NCBI GenBank assembly: GCA_965649825.1
Contig: OZ287695.1
Location: forward strand, 2,170,001-2,234,000
Length of the DNA: 64,000 nt
Direction of reading: 5' to 3'
DNA from: Penicillus capitatus
Taxonomy: Eukaryota; Chlorophyta
How positions within the stretch are numbered: the first letter of the stretch is position 1; each line of letters starts with the position of its first letter. Positions 32,500 to 44,133 of this stretch are shown here, in pieces. The translations under genes were made by a program, and so were the position numbers. The notes beneath the pieces are model-generated. The model saw only the letters and a program-made list of their open reading frames with translations, made no database searches and was not told where the DNA came from.

Positions 32500-33177
32500 T
32501 TAAGATTCTGGAGCCCAATCGGGTGGAGGAATCCTCTTCAGCACAAAATACTCCCCTCCCTCCACCAGCTGTCTCGGCGGCTCACCTACACGAAAGACAT
32601 GTTTCTTTCCCTCTCATGAATACAAAGACAAGGACGGCACCTTCACGAATGATACCCCATGTGATGATGCAATCATCTTCTGGATCTGGCACACCCACGA
32701 TTCGGTCCTCGTATATGGATGGCACTTCAACTGGCTTCTCGACAGTCCCAAATGGTGCGCTTAGCCTATACGCATAAGGTCATCCATCGGATCTCCGATA
32801 CATATGTGTGACCATTCTTCTTCAAGGATGTTAATGTTTTTGAGTTTTGCTTCGAGTTCGGCACTGTTCTCGAAAGGAGGTCTCAGAGAATGGCGACAGC
32901 AGCATGACTACCGTTCGAGGCCCGTGGCGTGACCCAAGGGATCTTCTGCGACCGTTTCTTTTCCTGGCTCCTCTGTCGGTGTGGCTGTAGTGGCACTCCA
33001 ATGACGCAACTGTCCTTGTAGAACAGCGCCGAGTCTCTGAGAGCGACAAAAGAACGCGTTGAACAGAACATTGATCTGAAAGCAGAGGAGAACTTGTAGA
33101 GCAGGGATCGCTTCAGCGTATCCTTGGACACCCGCTGCCTGTTTTGCGGAGCGGAAAATTGAAAGGAGCTTCGACAT
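32500..33177 (-). CDS. COX5B: cytochrome c oxidase subunit 5b (zinc-subunit family)
   Basis: Nuclear subunit of mitochondrial complex IV. The leader MSKLLSIFRSAKQAAGV plus later basic residues looks like a presequence. Family blocks: DPLGHATGLER, NSAELEAKLKNI, then LSAPFGTVEKPVEVPSIYED and RIVGVPDPEDDCIITWGIIR. Introns of about 50-60 bases join these exactly as expected for COX5b. The usual zinc ligands are hard to find: GCPGG reads GVPDP, and the CxxCG pair near the end reads HVFRVGEPP in the frame that continues to the stop (QLVEGGEYFVLKRI). Reaching that frame needs a 25-base intron (GTCCTT...GAGAG); the alternative frame has CLSC but stops at once. Either the zinc site is lost or the terminal splicing is misread. 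Confidence 0.8.
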
Positions 33178-33361
33178 CGACAGGCGCTTGTCAAACTTCA
33201 GAACGCCGACAATTCAACCAATCATCGATCAAATGTACATTATCATCTTCACGGCAAACTTCCAACAAGGATTCACAGCCTAGTGGCGGTTGGATGGATA
33301 AAAGCATAGCAAAGGTTTCTTTTTGCTTTCCTGCATCGAGAAACAAACACACAACTCAGAG
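33178..33361. promoter_or_regulatory. divergent spacer between COX5b and a membrane-protein gene
   Basis: About 185 bases between two head-to-head starts; must contain both promoters. No specific element recognised. Confidence 0.4.
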
Positions 33362-34190
33362 ATGTCACCGATTTTTGCCATGTCCGTCGTGAAATGTCTG
33401 CTGCTTCTCTGCATGACAACGGCCTTAGCGCGCCCTGGTAAGTGAGTAGACTTGCTGATGACCCTGCCTTTGCGACTGCCGTCTTTTTCCTCCAATCTGT
33501 TAACAAAAGACAATGACGGTTTGACACGGTTTACGCCCTTTAGATGAAGACGGTCCCACAAGAAGCAACCCCAGTCATTCTGCCGGGCAACTCACCACCG
33601 AACAAATCAAAGAGAGAGTTTCAAAAGTCCAAAAACCGGACGTTTTAAAAGGCGACAAGTCAAACGCCGATGCTTTTGCAATGGAATCCATGGTCGCCGT
33701 CGAGGAGGATCTCGAAGAAGCCACTCCTGACGACGACATTGGTTTTGAGAAAGCCGGACTCTCCACCAAGAGATCTTTCTCAAAACATCAACGAGACAAC
33801 GACTCACCTGAACCATCCCCTCTTTCTCCTTCACCCAAGACGGACTCTGTCATTTCGTCATCCCCGATCGTCATCGAACCCACCATGCCACTGCACGAGC
33901 GACCGAGACATTCTCTCCCTGAAGAGCCGAAGATTGAGATCATGCATACCCAAAGTGTAGACGAAGATATGGAGCAAGAGACCACCAATTCTGAAGATGT
34001 GACAACAACGATGACGGTATCAAAGTCAAGGAACTCAACAAGTCATGCCGTTGTGGCCACACTACTGACGCTCGGCACGGTTTTGTTTGCTTCTGTGACA
34101 GCGCTTTATGTTTACCGCCTCTGGTACCGGATGCAGATGAGAAGATATCGTGGTTGGCGACCTTATGAATTTGAACTGACGGATATGTGA
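33362..34190 (+). CDS. secreted-pathway type I membrane protein, function unknown
   Basis: Signal peptide MSPIFAMSVVKCLLLLCMTT, cleavage likely after ALA or ARP. One 107-base intron with a GTAAGTGAG donor and TTTAG acceptor lies between ARP and DEDGPTR. The luminal/extracellular part is about 150 residues, acidic and Ser/Pro-rich (SPEPSPLSPSPKTD), with no cysteine-rich or enzymatic domain. A single membrane segment (VVATLLTLGTVLFASVTALY) is followed by a short basic cytoplasmic tail (RLWYRMQMRRYRGWRPYEF). No family recognised. Confidence 0.75.
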
Positions 34191-34300
34191 GTAAAGGAAG
34201 CCTCGTTCTGCTTTCCGCGGAAACCGACCCTTCGGCAACACGGACACAATGTGCGCTTCCGCGGTCACGATCACTGTCGTACAAAAAAGGTTCTGTCTTC

Positions 34301-35170
34301 ATGCAACGGACTCTCGCGTGGCATCCTGCTACACGCCACACGGCGTCTCGGCAAAACCAGACATGGAGAATTGGAGCAAAGCCTGGATCGAGGCTACAGC
34401 CTCGGGATCGCCGGGAACGAGACACGGTGTTCTCGCCTCCGTTTCCAGAAATGGTGAAGCCCGGACAGCGCCCCGAGGATATTGTCGGGATTAAACAGCT
34501 TATCGACGCTGCGGACCTCGTGATCGAACCAGAAAAGGAACGGATTCTTCTGGACGGTCCACTTCCAGGCAGCTTCCGCCCCTTCTCCTTCCACGAATCC
34601 GTTGACATCTATGTCGCCCAGAACGACGCAGGACAGTTAAATCTGGCACAGACTTATCTCTACGATCGAGATGCGCAGGCGTATGCGAAACCGTGTTGCG
34701 ATGAAAATGTACCAGACGCCTTTCAGCACTATCAGGTGTTGCCGTGGGACACCTGGATTTCGGCAGAAACCCCCGATACGGAAGAGGAGGAACAGCATCA
34801 GTTGCACAAAGTCTTCTTTGTAAGGCAGACACCTCTGCATGGGGGCCGTTCGTCGCCACGCATGCATTTTGAGGAAGTCTACTGCATTGATGGCAACGAC
34901 AGATCTGTCGAGAAATCACAAGTTCAAGACTTGAGAGATGACAGCACGATCGATCCAGTGCTCTCCATACGCGATGGCGAACTTATGATCCAAGACACAC
35001 GAGATTGTCCAACCATGGAGGGGTATGCACAGATCTATGATATTCTGGAGACCCTTGAAGATTACATGGCGACCCAAAAGGAACTCAAGGACGATGAAGT
35101 GGCGTTCGAGGAAGAAATCGATTCATACATTGACGAACAACCAGATATACCCGATTCTGATATGCTGTAA
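34301..35170 (+). CDS. unrecognised acidic soluble protein, about 290 aa
   Basis: One open exon. The N-terminal 45 residues from ATG 34301 (MQRTLAWHPATRHTASRQNQ) are Arg/Thr/Ser-rich without acidic residues, as in an organelle presequence. The remainder is mixed alpha/beta (IVGIKQLIDAADLVIEPEKE, HESVDIYVAQND, MHFEEVYCIDGND) and ends strongly acidic. The frame stays open upstream to 34187, overlapping the preceding stop, but has no ATG there. A plastid or mitochondrial role is only suggested by the leader. I do not recognise the family. Confidence 0.7.
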   Translation: MQRTLAWHPATRHTASRQNQTWRIGAKPGSRLQPRDRRERDTVFSPPFPEMVKPGQRPEDIVGIKQLIDAADLVIEPEKERILLDGPLPGSFRPFSFHESVDIYVAQNDAGQLNLAQTYLYDRDAQAYAKPCCDENVPDAFQHYQVLPWDTWISAETPDTEEEEQHQLHKVFFVRQTPLHGGRSSPRMHFEEVYCIDGNDRSVEKSQVQDLRDDSTIDPVLSIRDGELMIQDTRDCPTMEGYAQIYDILETLEDYMATQKELKDDEVAFEEEIDSYIDEQPDIPDSDML

Positions 35171-35637
35171 TCTATCGAGCGTCATGTTGATGTGACATCT
35201 AGACATTCGCAAACGCAAATGGGATAAGCGTTTTATCAAGATCCTATATCCTTCCAAACTTCATGGAAATGTAGAAACGCATGATCGGGGCTACGTCTCG
35301 ATTGTCAGTAAATTCATCGTCTCCGCGTTTTCTGGAAAGATGGTTTGGTTTTGAGATTGACAATCGCTTTTTGATGTGACGTCTGTGTCGTCTGAAGTGG
35401 ATGCTTGGCAAGAAAGTGGACGAGGCGGAGGCTACATTATTCGGCAGCGAGCATTGGTTTATGAGATATGCTTCCTTACGAAGTTCGTCCATGGCGCTGT
35501 GATGTGACCGGGCCTGCGTGCTTTCCACGTTCTGTCGTACGAAGACACCCTTTGTCTTTACTCCTGCGATCATCGTCGTTTTGAACTGTGCGAGACGTTT
35601 CGTCCTACGTCGCCTCACATCGTTGCACAAATAACAT
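35171..35637. other. intergenic or weak minus-strand ORF
   Basis: A minus-strand frame (35244-35705) of 153 codons exists, basic and without motif, overlapping the inferred golgin 5' region. I do not accept it as a gene; this stretch probably holds the golgin promoter. Confidence 0.35.
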
Positions 35638-38600
35638 GAAGAAGTGGGTCGATATAACACGAAACCGCGTGAGTGCTTTCGGCTTTCGAAACCCTCTGCG
35701 TTCAAACGGTACTCCTCCCTAGCGCCGCCCCCGAGTGCTCTACCTTGTTCGCAGAGGACGACCGCGAAGATGTCGTTGAAGACGAGATTTCGGCGTCCGC
35801 CGGCGAAGATAGGCAGACGGTAAGCGAACGAACGTCGTACGCGTCATCTCGCCTGGCTCAGTGTTGCCAGCTGAAGTGCACATTTTGCTGCGCGGAAAAA
35901 TCGGCCACTAGCTGTTGGTACGTTCGCTTGCAACTCATACGCACTTCATAGTTCTATCACTCTCCAGAGTCACTTCTTTCCGATTCTTCTGCGCAAGTAC
36001 TCTCGTTCCGAATCGGCCGCGTCCAAGCGCGTGTCTCGTTCGCGTTTCAATCGTTCTCTGCAAGAGTCACTATCTTGACAGTCTTCCTAGGACGCTTACT
36101 TTCCTCGCGACTTCTACATTTAGACTGACTTGCATATTCCTGTCAGGTGCCGAATTTCGTCGAAGCAACCATCAAAAAGAAAGAACTAAAAATGGAAGAA
36201 AAATCCTCACAAGAGCTGTCTCATAAACTTAGCGAATCTTTCACATCCGCATCTGCTGACAATATCACGTACCTGAATCGTCTCTCCCTTTCCACTAGTG
36301 CTCTACGGTGCATTTCAGGTCGGAAGTTATGAGCGACGGGAAGACCACATCTGTCGAAGGGAATAATGTTCATGATGTCCAGCGATCCTCTGATGATTAT
36401 GATCCTTTGGGAGTTCGGGGTGCAAATGAAGTCCAACGTTTAAAAGATCAAGTGTTACAGTGCACGCAAGAACTGGTAGCTTCGCAACACCATGCAGCAG
36501 AACTGGAGAAGGAACTGTCTGCATCGAGAGACTTGGCCAGTCAACTTCAAGAATCTCGAGATGCTGCCGAAGATTTAGAAATGCAACTGCAATCGGTTAA
36601 AGATGAGTTTCAGCGTTTTAGGAAAGAGTCCGAGTCAAACCTTCGAGAAGCTGAAGAGAAGGTTGCTTTTTTAACTCAACAACTGCAGCACCAGACAAAA
36701 TCTGAGAGGCACAGTCATTCAAGATCACTATCGGAGCACCTGTCCGACCAGACAGTGGTGCCTCGACTGTCTCACGGGAATTCGTTGGAATGCGAAGCAC
36801 AATTCGCAGAAATTGATGGCAGTATTGTTGGTTCTGATGCTGCACCGGGCGAAATGGATGACAATCATGCAAAGATTCGCCAGTTGATTCAGTCTCTTAG
36901 GGTGATGGGAGCAAAGCATCAGGATCTTCAGAGACGCCTTGCCGAGGCACAAGACGAAAGAGACTACTTGAAGTCTGTCATGGAAGATCTGCAGAAACAG
37001 GTGGATGCCTCGTCACCTGAAGTCTCGGCTCAGTTGAGGACGACACTGCAAGGAATGGAGATGGAGATTGCACGATTGGAAGAAGAGAATGATGTACTGA
37101 GGAGCAAGATCTGTGACCAACATCAAATGGATATGGATGAGATGCATGCATCGGAGGAGACTTTGTTTACAAAAGAGAGCTTGGCGTTTGATGTCCTGAA
37201 CCACAAGATTGTGGAAGAGGGTGCCTCAGACGTCAGTGAGGAATTGGTGGACTATTCGTTGGAGATCATGGGTGAAATGGCGAATGCTGCAGCAGACTTG
37301 GAAGTTGGCATCTCGATGAGCTATGTCCAGTATGCTGGTCTATTGGCAGCGATTCAGAAAGCGATCAAGCAACTCGAGACTTCAAAAGACTCGTTTTCAG
37401 AATCCACTGCCTCATTCAGATTCCTTGACAAGACCCTGAGCAAAACACTGTCTATCTCTCGCTTCCGTGTTCGGCCGCCAGTTGGAGAAGGGGAAAAACG
37501 GCTGGACTCTTTGCTGGTTATGATTAAGGAGAAAGAGAGTGGGTTGAAGTTCATGGAGCAGATGATTACGGATCTGAGAGTTGAAATGAAGGGGCATCAA
37601 TCGATATCACTACAACAAGAGGTGCAGTTGGAATATCTCAAGCAACAGCTGTCGAGTTCGGACAAGGTTATCAGTTTGACGTGGGAAATGGAAAACTTGA
37701 AGAAATCCTTGGAAGAGAGTCAGAGAGAGCTGAAAGCGCAACGAGATCTCAATGATCAACAGCAGCAAGAGCTCACAATACAGTGGCAATCGAAACAGCA
37801 GGCAGTGGCAGAGACGCTCTCACAGAATCACCGTGTCTTCTCTTTCTCTCAGCAACTCGAACATGTGGTTGAGGCAAATGAAGCATTGGAATCTGAGAAG
37901 CTGGAATTGGAAGAGGCTCTGGAACAGGCACGTGTTGAGGCTGAGGAGATCAGAGAAGAGCGAGATCTCAAGATCCAAGAACTCCATCAAACAATGACAT
38001 CCGTGAGAGCCGAGGGAAGAAACCGGGGCAAAGGGAGCAACGTGCTGACGGTGATAGACTGCCAAGATATCATGGCATCGTTGAGCAGCTTGCTCACATT
38101 GATTGAAGACACCAAGAAGATCTCAGATACGGATATTGTTGCTTCAAAGTCATCACTGCAGAAACTGGTTTTGAGTCTCAACGTGCAATGTACCGATTGG
38201 AAGGCATCATTTTTGACACAAGATGCAGAATCCGTTGAGCTGAAGAAACAAGTGACGGAACTCACCGAGAAACTATCACTGTCAGAAGCAAGGCGCATGC
38301 GAGCTGAACAGGAGAAGAAAGGAGTTCAGGAAATTCTTTCTCTGACATCGGAGACGACCAGCACAGAGATCCTAAAGTTGCAGACACAGCTTTCAGAAGT
38401 GACTGGAAGATTCGAAAAGGAGCAGAAGAGAGCAGAGCAAGCCTCTTCCTCTGCAGAGAAGCAGCTTTCGGATCTGACCACCCAGTTGAAACGGACAGCG
38501 GCATCTTTAGAGATTTTGAAGAAAGAATCAACGGAAGAGATTCGGTCACTCAAAGAGAAGTTGAACACTGCCAATAAGGTGCATCGAAAACTAGGACTGC

Positions 38601-40216
38601 TGTGGAGAAACTGTGGCTTGCAGGAGAATGTAAATCTGGAAACACGCATGCAAAGTTATAAAGATGTGATCTCTGGACTCAATCGAGATCTATCGTCAAC
38701 GGACGGAAAGCTAAAGGATCTAAATAAGGTTGTGGAGCAGAACACCAGTGCTTATAGAGTGGAGAAGGAACGGGTAGAGGAATTGGAACAAGCACTCCAT
38801 CGCTGCAAACAGGAGCTAGAGGAACGGACCGAGGAAAGATCTGAGCTTCAAGAACGGTGTCTGCAGTTGGAATCCCTCAAGGAGTCTTTGGATGTGTTGT
38901 CCACTGAAAAATTTCAAATCGCAGAGCAATTCACCGAGATACAAACATCTCATGAAGAGCTTCGCAATAAACATGACATGAATCTTGAGCATCTTGAAGC
39001 CATGAAGACCGAACAAGAAAGATGGCGTCAGGAACGACGACGATTCGAAGAGCAATTGCTGGAAGAACAGCAAAACCTCATCGACGCCCGAACAAAATGG
39101 GAAGCAGAGATCACAGCCATCGCTGAGACAGACGTCGCACGCAACCGATGGCCACCTGCTGTTCTTGCCATTGTTCAGAAATGGTTTCCTTATGCTCTGT
39201 TCTGTTTTCCTTCTCAAACATTGATTTTCTGTTCAGCGAGGAATTTTTATTGGATGCAGCAACAAAAGAGAATGAGTCGAAAGTTGAAGAAATGCAGTTG
39301 TTGCTAGAAGAGAGTGAAGCACGTGCTAAAACGGTGGAGGCTTCCCGTGACGAAGAGCTTGTGGAGTGCGCAGAAGAGATCCGTTCGCTGCAGGACACCA
39401 TCGAGAAACTCCAGCAAGAAATGAAGGAGAGAGAGTCGGCTTTGCAACAGGACATTGCAGATGTTCGTGGTCGGAGAGAAAAAGAAACGACAGAGTTAGA
39501 AGAGCAGCTGACAAATACTCGTGCTTTATACTCCACCTTGCAAGAAGATGCCGAACAAACGGAGCATAAATTGAAAGAGCTGTTGGATCAGAAGGACTTC
39601 CAGGTGTTGTCTGCTGACATCTTTATTTAAAGGTGACGGGTTTTTGGCCTTTTAGTTAAGCGAGACACAGTCTAAGGCACGAGAGATGATGAAAGAGAAG
39701 GATGAAGAAATTGAGATGCTGAAGCAGAATCAAATGCAGCGGCATCTTTCACCAGACGACATTTCTGAAGATGATCCATCAAAAGCAGTTGTCGAGAAAC
39801 TGCAGTCCGACGTCCAGTTTTTGCGTCATCTAGTAAGCCTTGACTCTCTTCTATGCTTTGCTCATTGAATGCTGCAGGTCTTGGATTTGACATCCAGTCT
39901 CGAACAAAGCGAACGTACACACGAACTGCGAGATCAAGCAGATCAAGTGATCAAAGATGAACTGTGCTCTTATGAGCGATCCAAGAAAAGAGAGAGACTG
40001 GACTTGGATTACGTAAAGAACGTTCTTGTGAACGCCTTTGAAAAGGGAACACTGCCAAAGACGAGTCCAATGTTCATGGTCTTGGCACGGCTGTTCGAAT
40101 TCAGCCCTGAAGAAATGGAGAGAATAAGAAGAGCAGAGAAAACGCATACACCATCAAATTCATCGTCATCCTTCAAATCGACTGGATCGATTTTCTCTGC
40201 ATGGACACGCTCGTGA
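35638..40216 (+). CDS. golgin with C-terminal GRIP domain
   Basis: Very long coiled-coil tether of the trans-Golgi. The body from 36150 to 39700 is heptad-rich (VQRLKDQVLQCTQELVASQ, LEEALEQARVEAEEIREERD) and ends in a GRIP domain, LDLDYVKNVLVNAFEKGT to RLFEFSPEEMERIRRA, including the conserved Tyr that contacts ARL1. The main exon is 36318-39134; short introns follow before EFLLDAATKENESK, LSETQSKAREMM and VLDLTSSLEQSER. Exon 36150-36268 (KKKELKMEEKSSQELSHK) splices to it by a 50-base intron. The 5' end is less sure: ATG 35638 (MKKWVDITRNR) with a GTGAGT donor is a reasonable first exon, but the join to the next exon and a ~300-base intron are unproven. About 1,250 residues. Confidence 0.85.
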
Positions 40217-40540
40217 TGCAAGTTCAGAAGAGACATGGAATCACTCACTGTATATGTATTGCACAGTTCATGATATGTTGCACAATTTTAGATATGTAAG
40301 ACGGAGGGACGCTGAAACTCAGTCCCAAGATTGTTATCTCGACAGGGACAACAACAATCGACACCTTACATGAAAGTAGTCAGATTGACGAACAGGGACA
40401 CACAGGGGTCATGTCAGATACAGTGCCGGATCCATGTACAAGTTCTTCACTTCGAGGTTAGTAAAAGCTGATGAACAGAGCACAGACCAGATCTTTGACA
40501 CAGTGTTATTCATTGAAGGATGATAATTGATAGACTAAAC
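40217..40540. other. no gene seen
   Basis: Spacer after the golgin stop and up to the right repeat copy; only short unsupported frames. Probably golgin 3' untranslated sequence. Confidence 0.4.
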
Positions 40541-41084
40541 ACCAGTATGGTCTAATAGAGTGGCAGAAACAGTCTTTGTGCAAAGCTATCGACATTATCG
40601 GGAAATCCCGTAATCAGTCTTTTGCGTCGATGAAAAATGGCACTGAGAGCAGTGTACTTGCTCTCAGGAAAATGTAAAGCTTGCAACAGGGCCTTCGCGA
40701 GGTTTCGGCTTAATTGCTCATTCAATACCGACCGCTGGTTCAAACGATCTGTGGTCTGCATGTAATAAAACTCAGAGCATTAAAAAAGAAGAGAACTTAA
40801 CTGCATGTCTCTCAGTTGTCACATACGGAAGAAGCCTCAGTTGGTCTTTGTGTCAATAAACCATTGAGCGTCACGCTGAGAGGCATACAGCTGATAGCCA
40901 AAAAGTCAGACACGCATATTGCACATCTTTCGCTTGCGTTCTGCGATGCTTGGTCGTTATCTTGCGAGATCGGGCAGACTTGTGTGTTACGTCCTACGTG
41001 GTGCTTAGAGGAGTCATCGCCAAGGAGTTCCGTCTTGAAGTTTAGTGGAGATGGAACTCGACGGTTCATGTCGCTGTCCGCATG
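40541..41084 (-). repeat. right copy of the ~545-base inverted duplication
   Basis: Reverse complement of 19643-20187 with scattered substitutions and small indels. Similarity weakens outside but continues to about 41220 over CCCTCGGCCTTTGCG, a segment that in the left copy lies in the first exon of the 19.2-19.6 kb gene. No terminal repeats or site duplication seen. Confidence 0.85.
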
Positions 41085-41136
41085 GGGTTGCAATTACGTT
41101 TCGCAAATCAGCGTTCGCGTTTCACAAAGCAGCGTT

Positions 41137-41685
41137 ATGGAAAGCCACGCGTTCCAGTCAGAACGTCCGTCGGCCGAAGGAGGTTCGTCCTGCTACGTTG
41201 AACTTCCCTCGGCCTTTGCGACGTTCTACCAAACCGTCGGATACTTTCCTGTTGGCGCTCGACCGAATGCCAGTACTCACCTGGAAACGTATTCTGATCA
41301 TTCCAAGCCTCTAAGTCCAGTGCTCGAGACTCTGTTCTTTTAAAACTTGTGTTCTGTAGGCATCGAGCGTGCGAGTGACAAGTACAAGCCTACCTTACAG
41401 AATGCAATCGAAACGTACCGACAATGTGCATCGGAGAAGAGATATTCTAAGAGAGCTCGGGTGCATTTTGAAAAGGACGCGAAAGACAAGGAAATGTCAT
41501 GGAAGGACTGCGTCTCCGCAATTGAGAGTGCATTCGCTGTGCTGCTAGGCCACATTCCGGCAGCAGCGTCGCAGAAGGACATCCAGGACCATGAGAAAGA
41601 AGCAGTCGCGGAAAAGCTGGCCATCTACATTTCATCTCTGGAGACGATGATACAAGAGTTTACTAAGAAAAAGGATAGTCGTTAA
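41137..41685 (+). CDS. small unrecognised helical protein beside the repeat
   Basis: The reliable part is the exon from 41361 to 41685: a helical charged protein (IERASDKYKPTLQNAIETYR, KDCVSAIESAFAVLLGHIPA, LETMIQEFTKKKDSR), entered through TTGTGTTCTGTAG. The upstream exon probably starts at ATG 41137 (MESHAFQSERPSAEGG) and includes PSAFA, echoing the first exon of the gene beside the left repeat copy. The donor of that exon is not settled. No family recognised. Confidence 0.45.
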
Positions 41686-42189
41686 ACGCTAGTGACGATT
41701 CGAGAAGTGATCTTTTGCTATCGGATAATCTCGCAGACCATCGAGCGTGGCTCTTTCTTTGGCACAATATTAAGGTTCATTTTACAGCCACGTTACCATG
41801 CATGTCCTGTCTGTCTCGCGTTGGACTTCAATTGGCTGTCTGTTGGTGTGACATTTTTTGGCATTTACTACAGATGAATGGGCGGCGTACTGCATGTTTG
41901 ATGGTTCGGTTGGAAAGCTCGATTTCCGAAACAGTTTTCTTTGATCTGCTGAAGCAAAGGTGTTTGGCGCATCGGTAAGGGATTCCGTTTTGAGTGAGAC
42001 TCTCTAAGTGGGTAGTCTTCGTGACCGGTATGTGAGATCTCGTCATAAACTCGAACATCAAAGGTACACTGCTATTGTTCTCTGACGAGCTCTATCGAAG
42101 GCACAGCATGGAGACAGTCTGATGCCAGTCGATTTCATTCCGATGCGGTGCGAGAAAGAAACACGTGACATAGACGAAGAAATGTCATC
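41686..42189. other. no gene seen
   Basis: Only short frames in all six directions; a minus-strand frame 41828-42061 has a CSKC pair but no context. It may hold terminal exons of the beta-helix gene. Confidence 0.3.
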
Positions 42190-43110
42190 TTAAGATACGC
42201 CTGCCGTGTTTCCTGCCCTACTAGGACAAACATTGTCAAGAGAATTGAGCACATTCATGTATTCAAACTCGCCATCCATCTCATAAAACACCATTGGGTC
42301 TTTTCTTGCGATGGAGGAGCAATTAATATGGCCAGTGCTTAAATCTCGAGCCAAGATGGCCCCTCCGGCAATCCCTGCTGTGTTATCTTTAAAATCAGTT
42401 CCAGCCAATGACACAAATGTACAGTTTCCATAGGGAACTGTACAGTTTGTGATTTTACCTTTGCCCGTGACATGAAGTCCGCCGCCGATCTCTGCTGGGT
42501 TGTTGTAAAAGTACAGCCTTCAAACTGAAAGGCCAAAGATCGAGTACTGTCTGAAGAGAGCACAGCAGCCCATCATGCATTGTATGCCGTGTTGGTCTCA
42601 AAGGTGCGTGCATTCATAGCGAAGACCAGAGGATGCATGTGCAGCATGGAGACCACCATCATCACCTGCTTGACAACCAGCAACATGTAATTCTCTGGCC
42701 AGGAGACTGGACTGAATAAGAATAATAGCACCAGATACCAATCTCGCCTGTGCGTTGAAGATTGAGAAATTCTGCATAATAAGACTGCTGCGAGATGTTC
42801 CCCACACAGAACCAGCGAATCGAGTAGCTCAGGCTGAGAATGATGAGGAATCAATGGCCCAGAAGTCTGGCTTTTTGCACCTGTATGTCTCCATGAATCA
42901 CAGCTTCGTTTCCTCGCATGTCAGTCAACATTGGAGATTGTCAGACTGGAATTGTCAGCAGCAGAAAAAGCTCCACGGAATGACGATGCGCTCGGATAGC
43001 TGAATACTTCGGGTTGCGTTGAACAGCATCACATCGCCTGACTCTGTACAGTTGATGGTGATCTGAAGGTTCTTTAGCTAACAAGCGGCATCATCCACGA
43101 TCCATGTTCG
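42190..43110 (-). CDS. right-handed beta-helix (PMP-like) surface protein, fragmentary
   Basis: Minus-strand segments with the GGA/FxxN repeat style of polymorphic membrane protein or chlamydial-PMP-like beta-helices: FKDNTAGIAGGAILA, NNPAEIGGGLHVTGKGK, GCQAGDDGGLHAAHA, plus the typical first strand ITINCTESGDVMLFNATRSI and LSERIVIPWSF. The pieces lie in different frames separated by 60-150 bases; some gaps have plausible GT/AG ends, but I could not assemble one clean reading, and in-frame stops occur. It is either a gene with many introns or a decaying copy. Such proteins are usually secreted or anchored at the cell surface. Confidence 0.5.
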
Positions 43111-43523
43111 CGTAGCGGCATCCATGTGTTGACGCGCTTTGGCCTCTGCTCCAGTAAACAAACATAGTCTGCGGCAAGACGGGCATCTTCGTCACCTTCG
43201 TAATGAGGCGGCCATTATCTGATGATGTTTGTCGAAGTCGTGCTTTAGAAGACTCTTGCAGCACATCCCGACGGCGTGGCTCCTATATCCGCACCGAATA
43301 GTCACGCCAAACAACGGCAACCACTGTTACCCGCGAACTTCGAGTTTGCTGCACGCGATGGAAGTATCCTGATTTGTCTCTGTCTATGGATCCTAGGTAT
43401 ACCGGACGTTCGAATTGGCGCTCCGATGAACGTTGGAGATTGAAAATTGGTTGCGATATGTAGCTACATTTAAATCCGTCATGGTATTGCCAATGTACCT
43501 CTTCGTCGATTGTTAACATTCAA
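43111..43523. other. no clear gene; may contain 5' exons of the beta-helix gene
   Basis: A minus-strand frame from 43519 to 43283 is open but has no recognisable motif. The beta-helix gene should have an upstream signal-peptide exon here or further right; I could not identify it. Confidence 0.3.
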
Positions 43524-44097
43524 TGGCGTGCCCAAAGTGAAGCACAGGATGCTAAGAAAGAGAAGAAACTCCGAAGCATGTTCAAGAGATTTTATCCCGA
43601 GACGTTTCCTTTGAAACAGATAGTCGATACGAGTAGATGCACGATCCTTGTTCGTGTCAGCAACACGAGGAATATCGTCTGCTCTGAACGTCAGTTATCT
43701 ACGACTGGTACATGAGACAGATGTTATAGATTACATCACCAAGAGCAAAGAACACGAGCCGTCCAAGGTACGGCTTGCTCCATAAACAGCGGTTTACAGA
43801 ATCTCTGATACGTGCTGGTACCGAAGAGCGCAAGAAGTGCAGAATGTTTTCTGAATTCAAGGACACGTTGCCCGTGTCTGTAAAGCGTGTTGCAATGCTG
43901 TTGTGGGGATCAGGTATCCTTACGCCGAGTTGCGTAAACGGGCGTTCTCTCAGTTTCCAATACGATTACGTAATCATGTGTTACGGGCCCGAGACCTCGA
44001 TAAATGCTTCAGCGACTTACCTGATCGCAGTGGAGGTTACTTTTTAACAGACTTTCGTGAAGACGCGCCCATATTGCCTCGAGCGAATCTGCTTTGA
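43524..44097 (+). CDS. small unrecognised basic protein, about 150 aa
   Basis: Coding-like exons on the plus strand: DAKKEKKLRSMFKRFYPETF; YLRLVHETDVIDYITKSKEH; RAGTEERKKCRMFSEFKDT; then, after an intron GTTGCCCGTG...GGATCAG, YPYAELRKRAFSQFPIRLRN to the stop at 44097. The arrangement of basic helices recalls small mitochondrial ribosomal or assembly proteins, but there is no diagnostic motif. The start is unresolved. Confidence 0.45.
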
Positions 44098-44133
44098 CCG
44101 GAACGCACCTCGTCTCGCTTTCTTGGCCGAATC

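Noticed and set aside
35244-35705. 153-codon minus-strand ORF
   Set aside because: Basic sequence with no recognisable pattern and overlap with the inferred golgin first exon and promoter.
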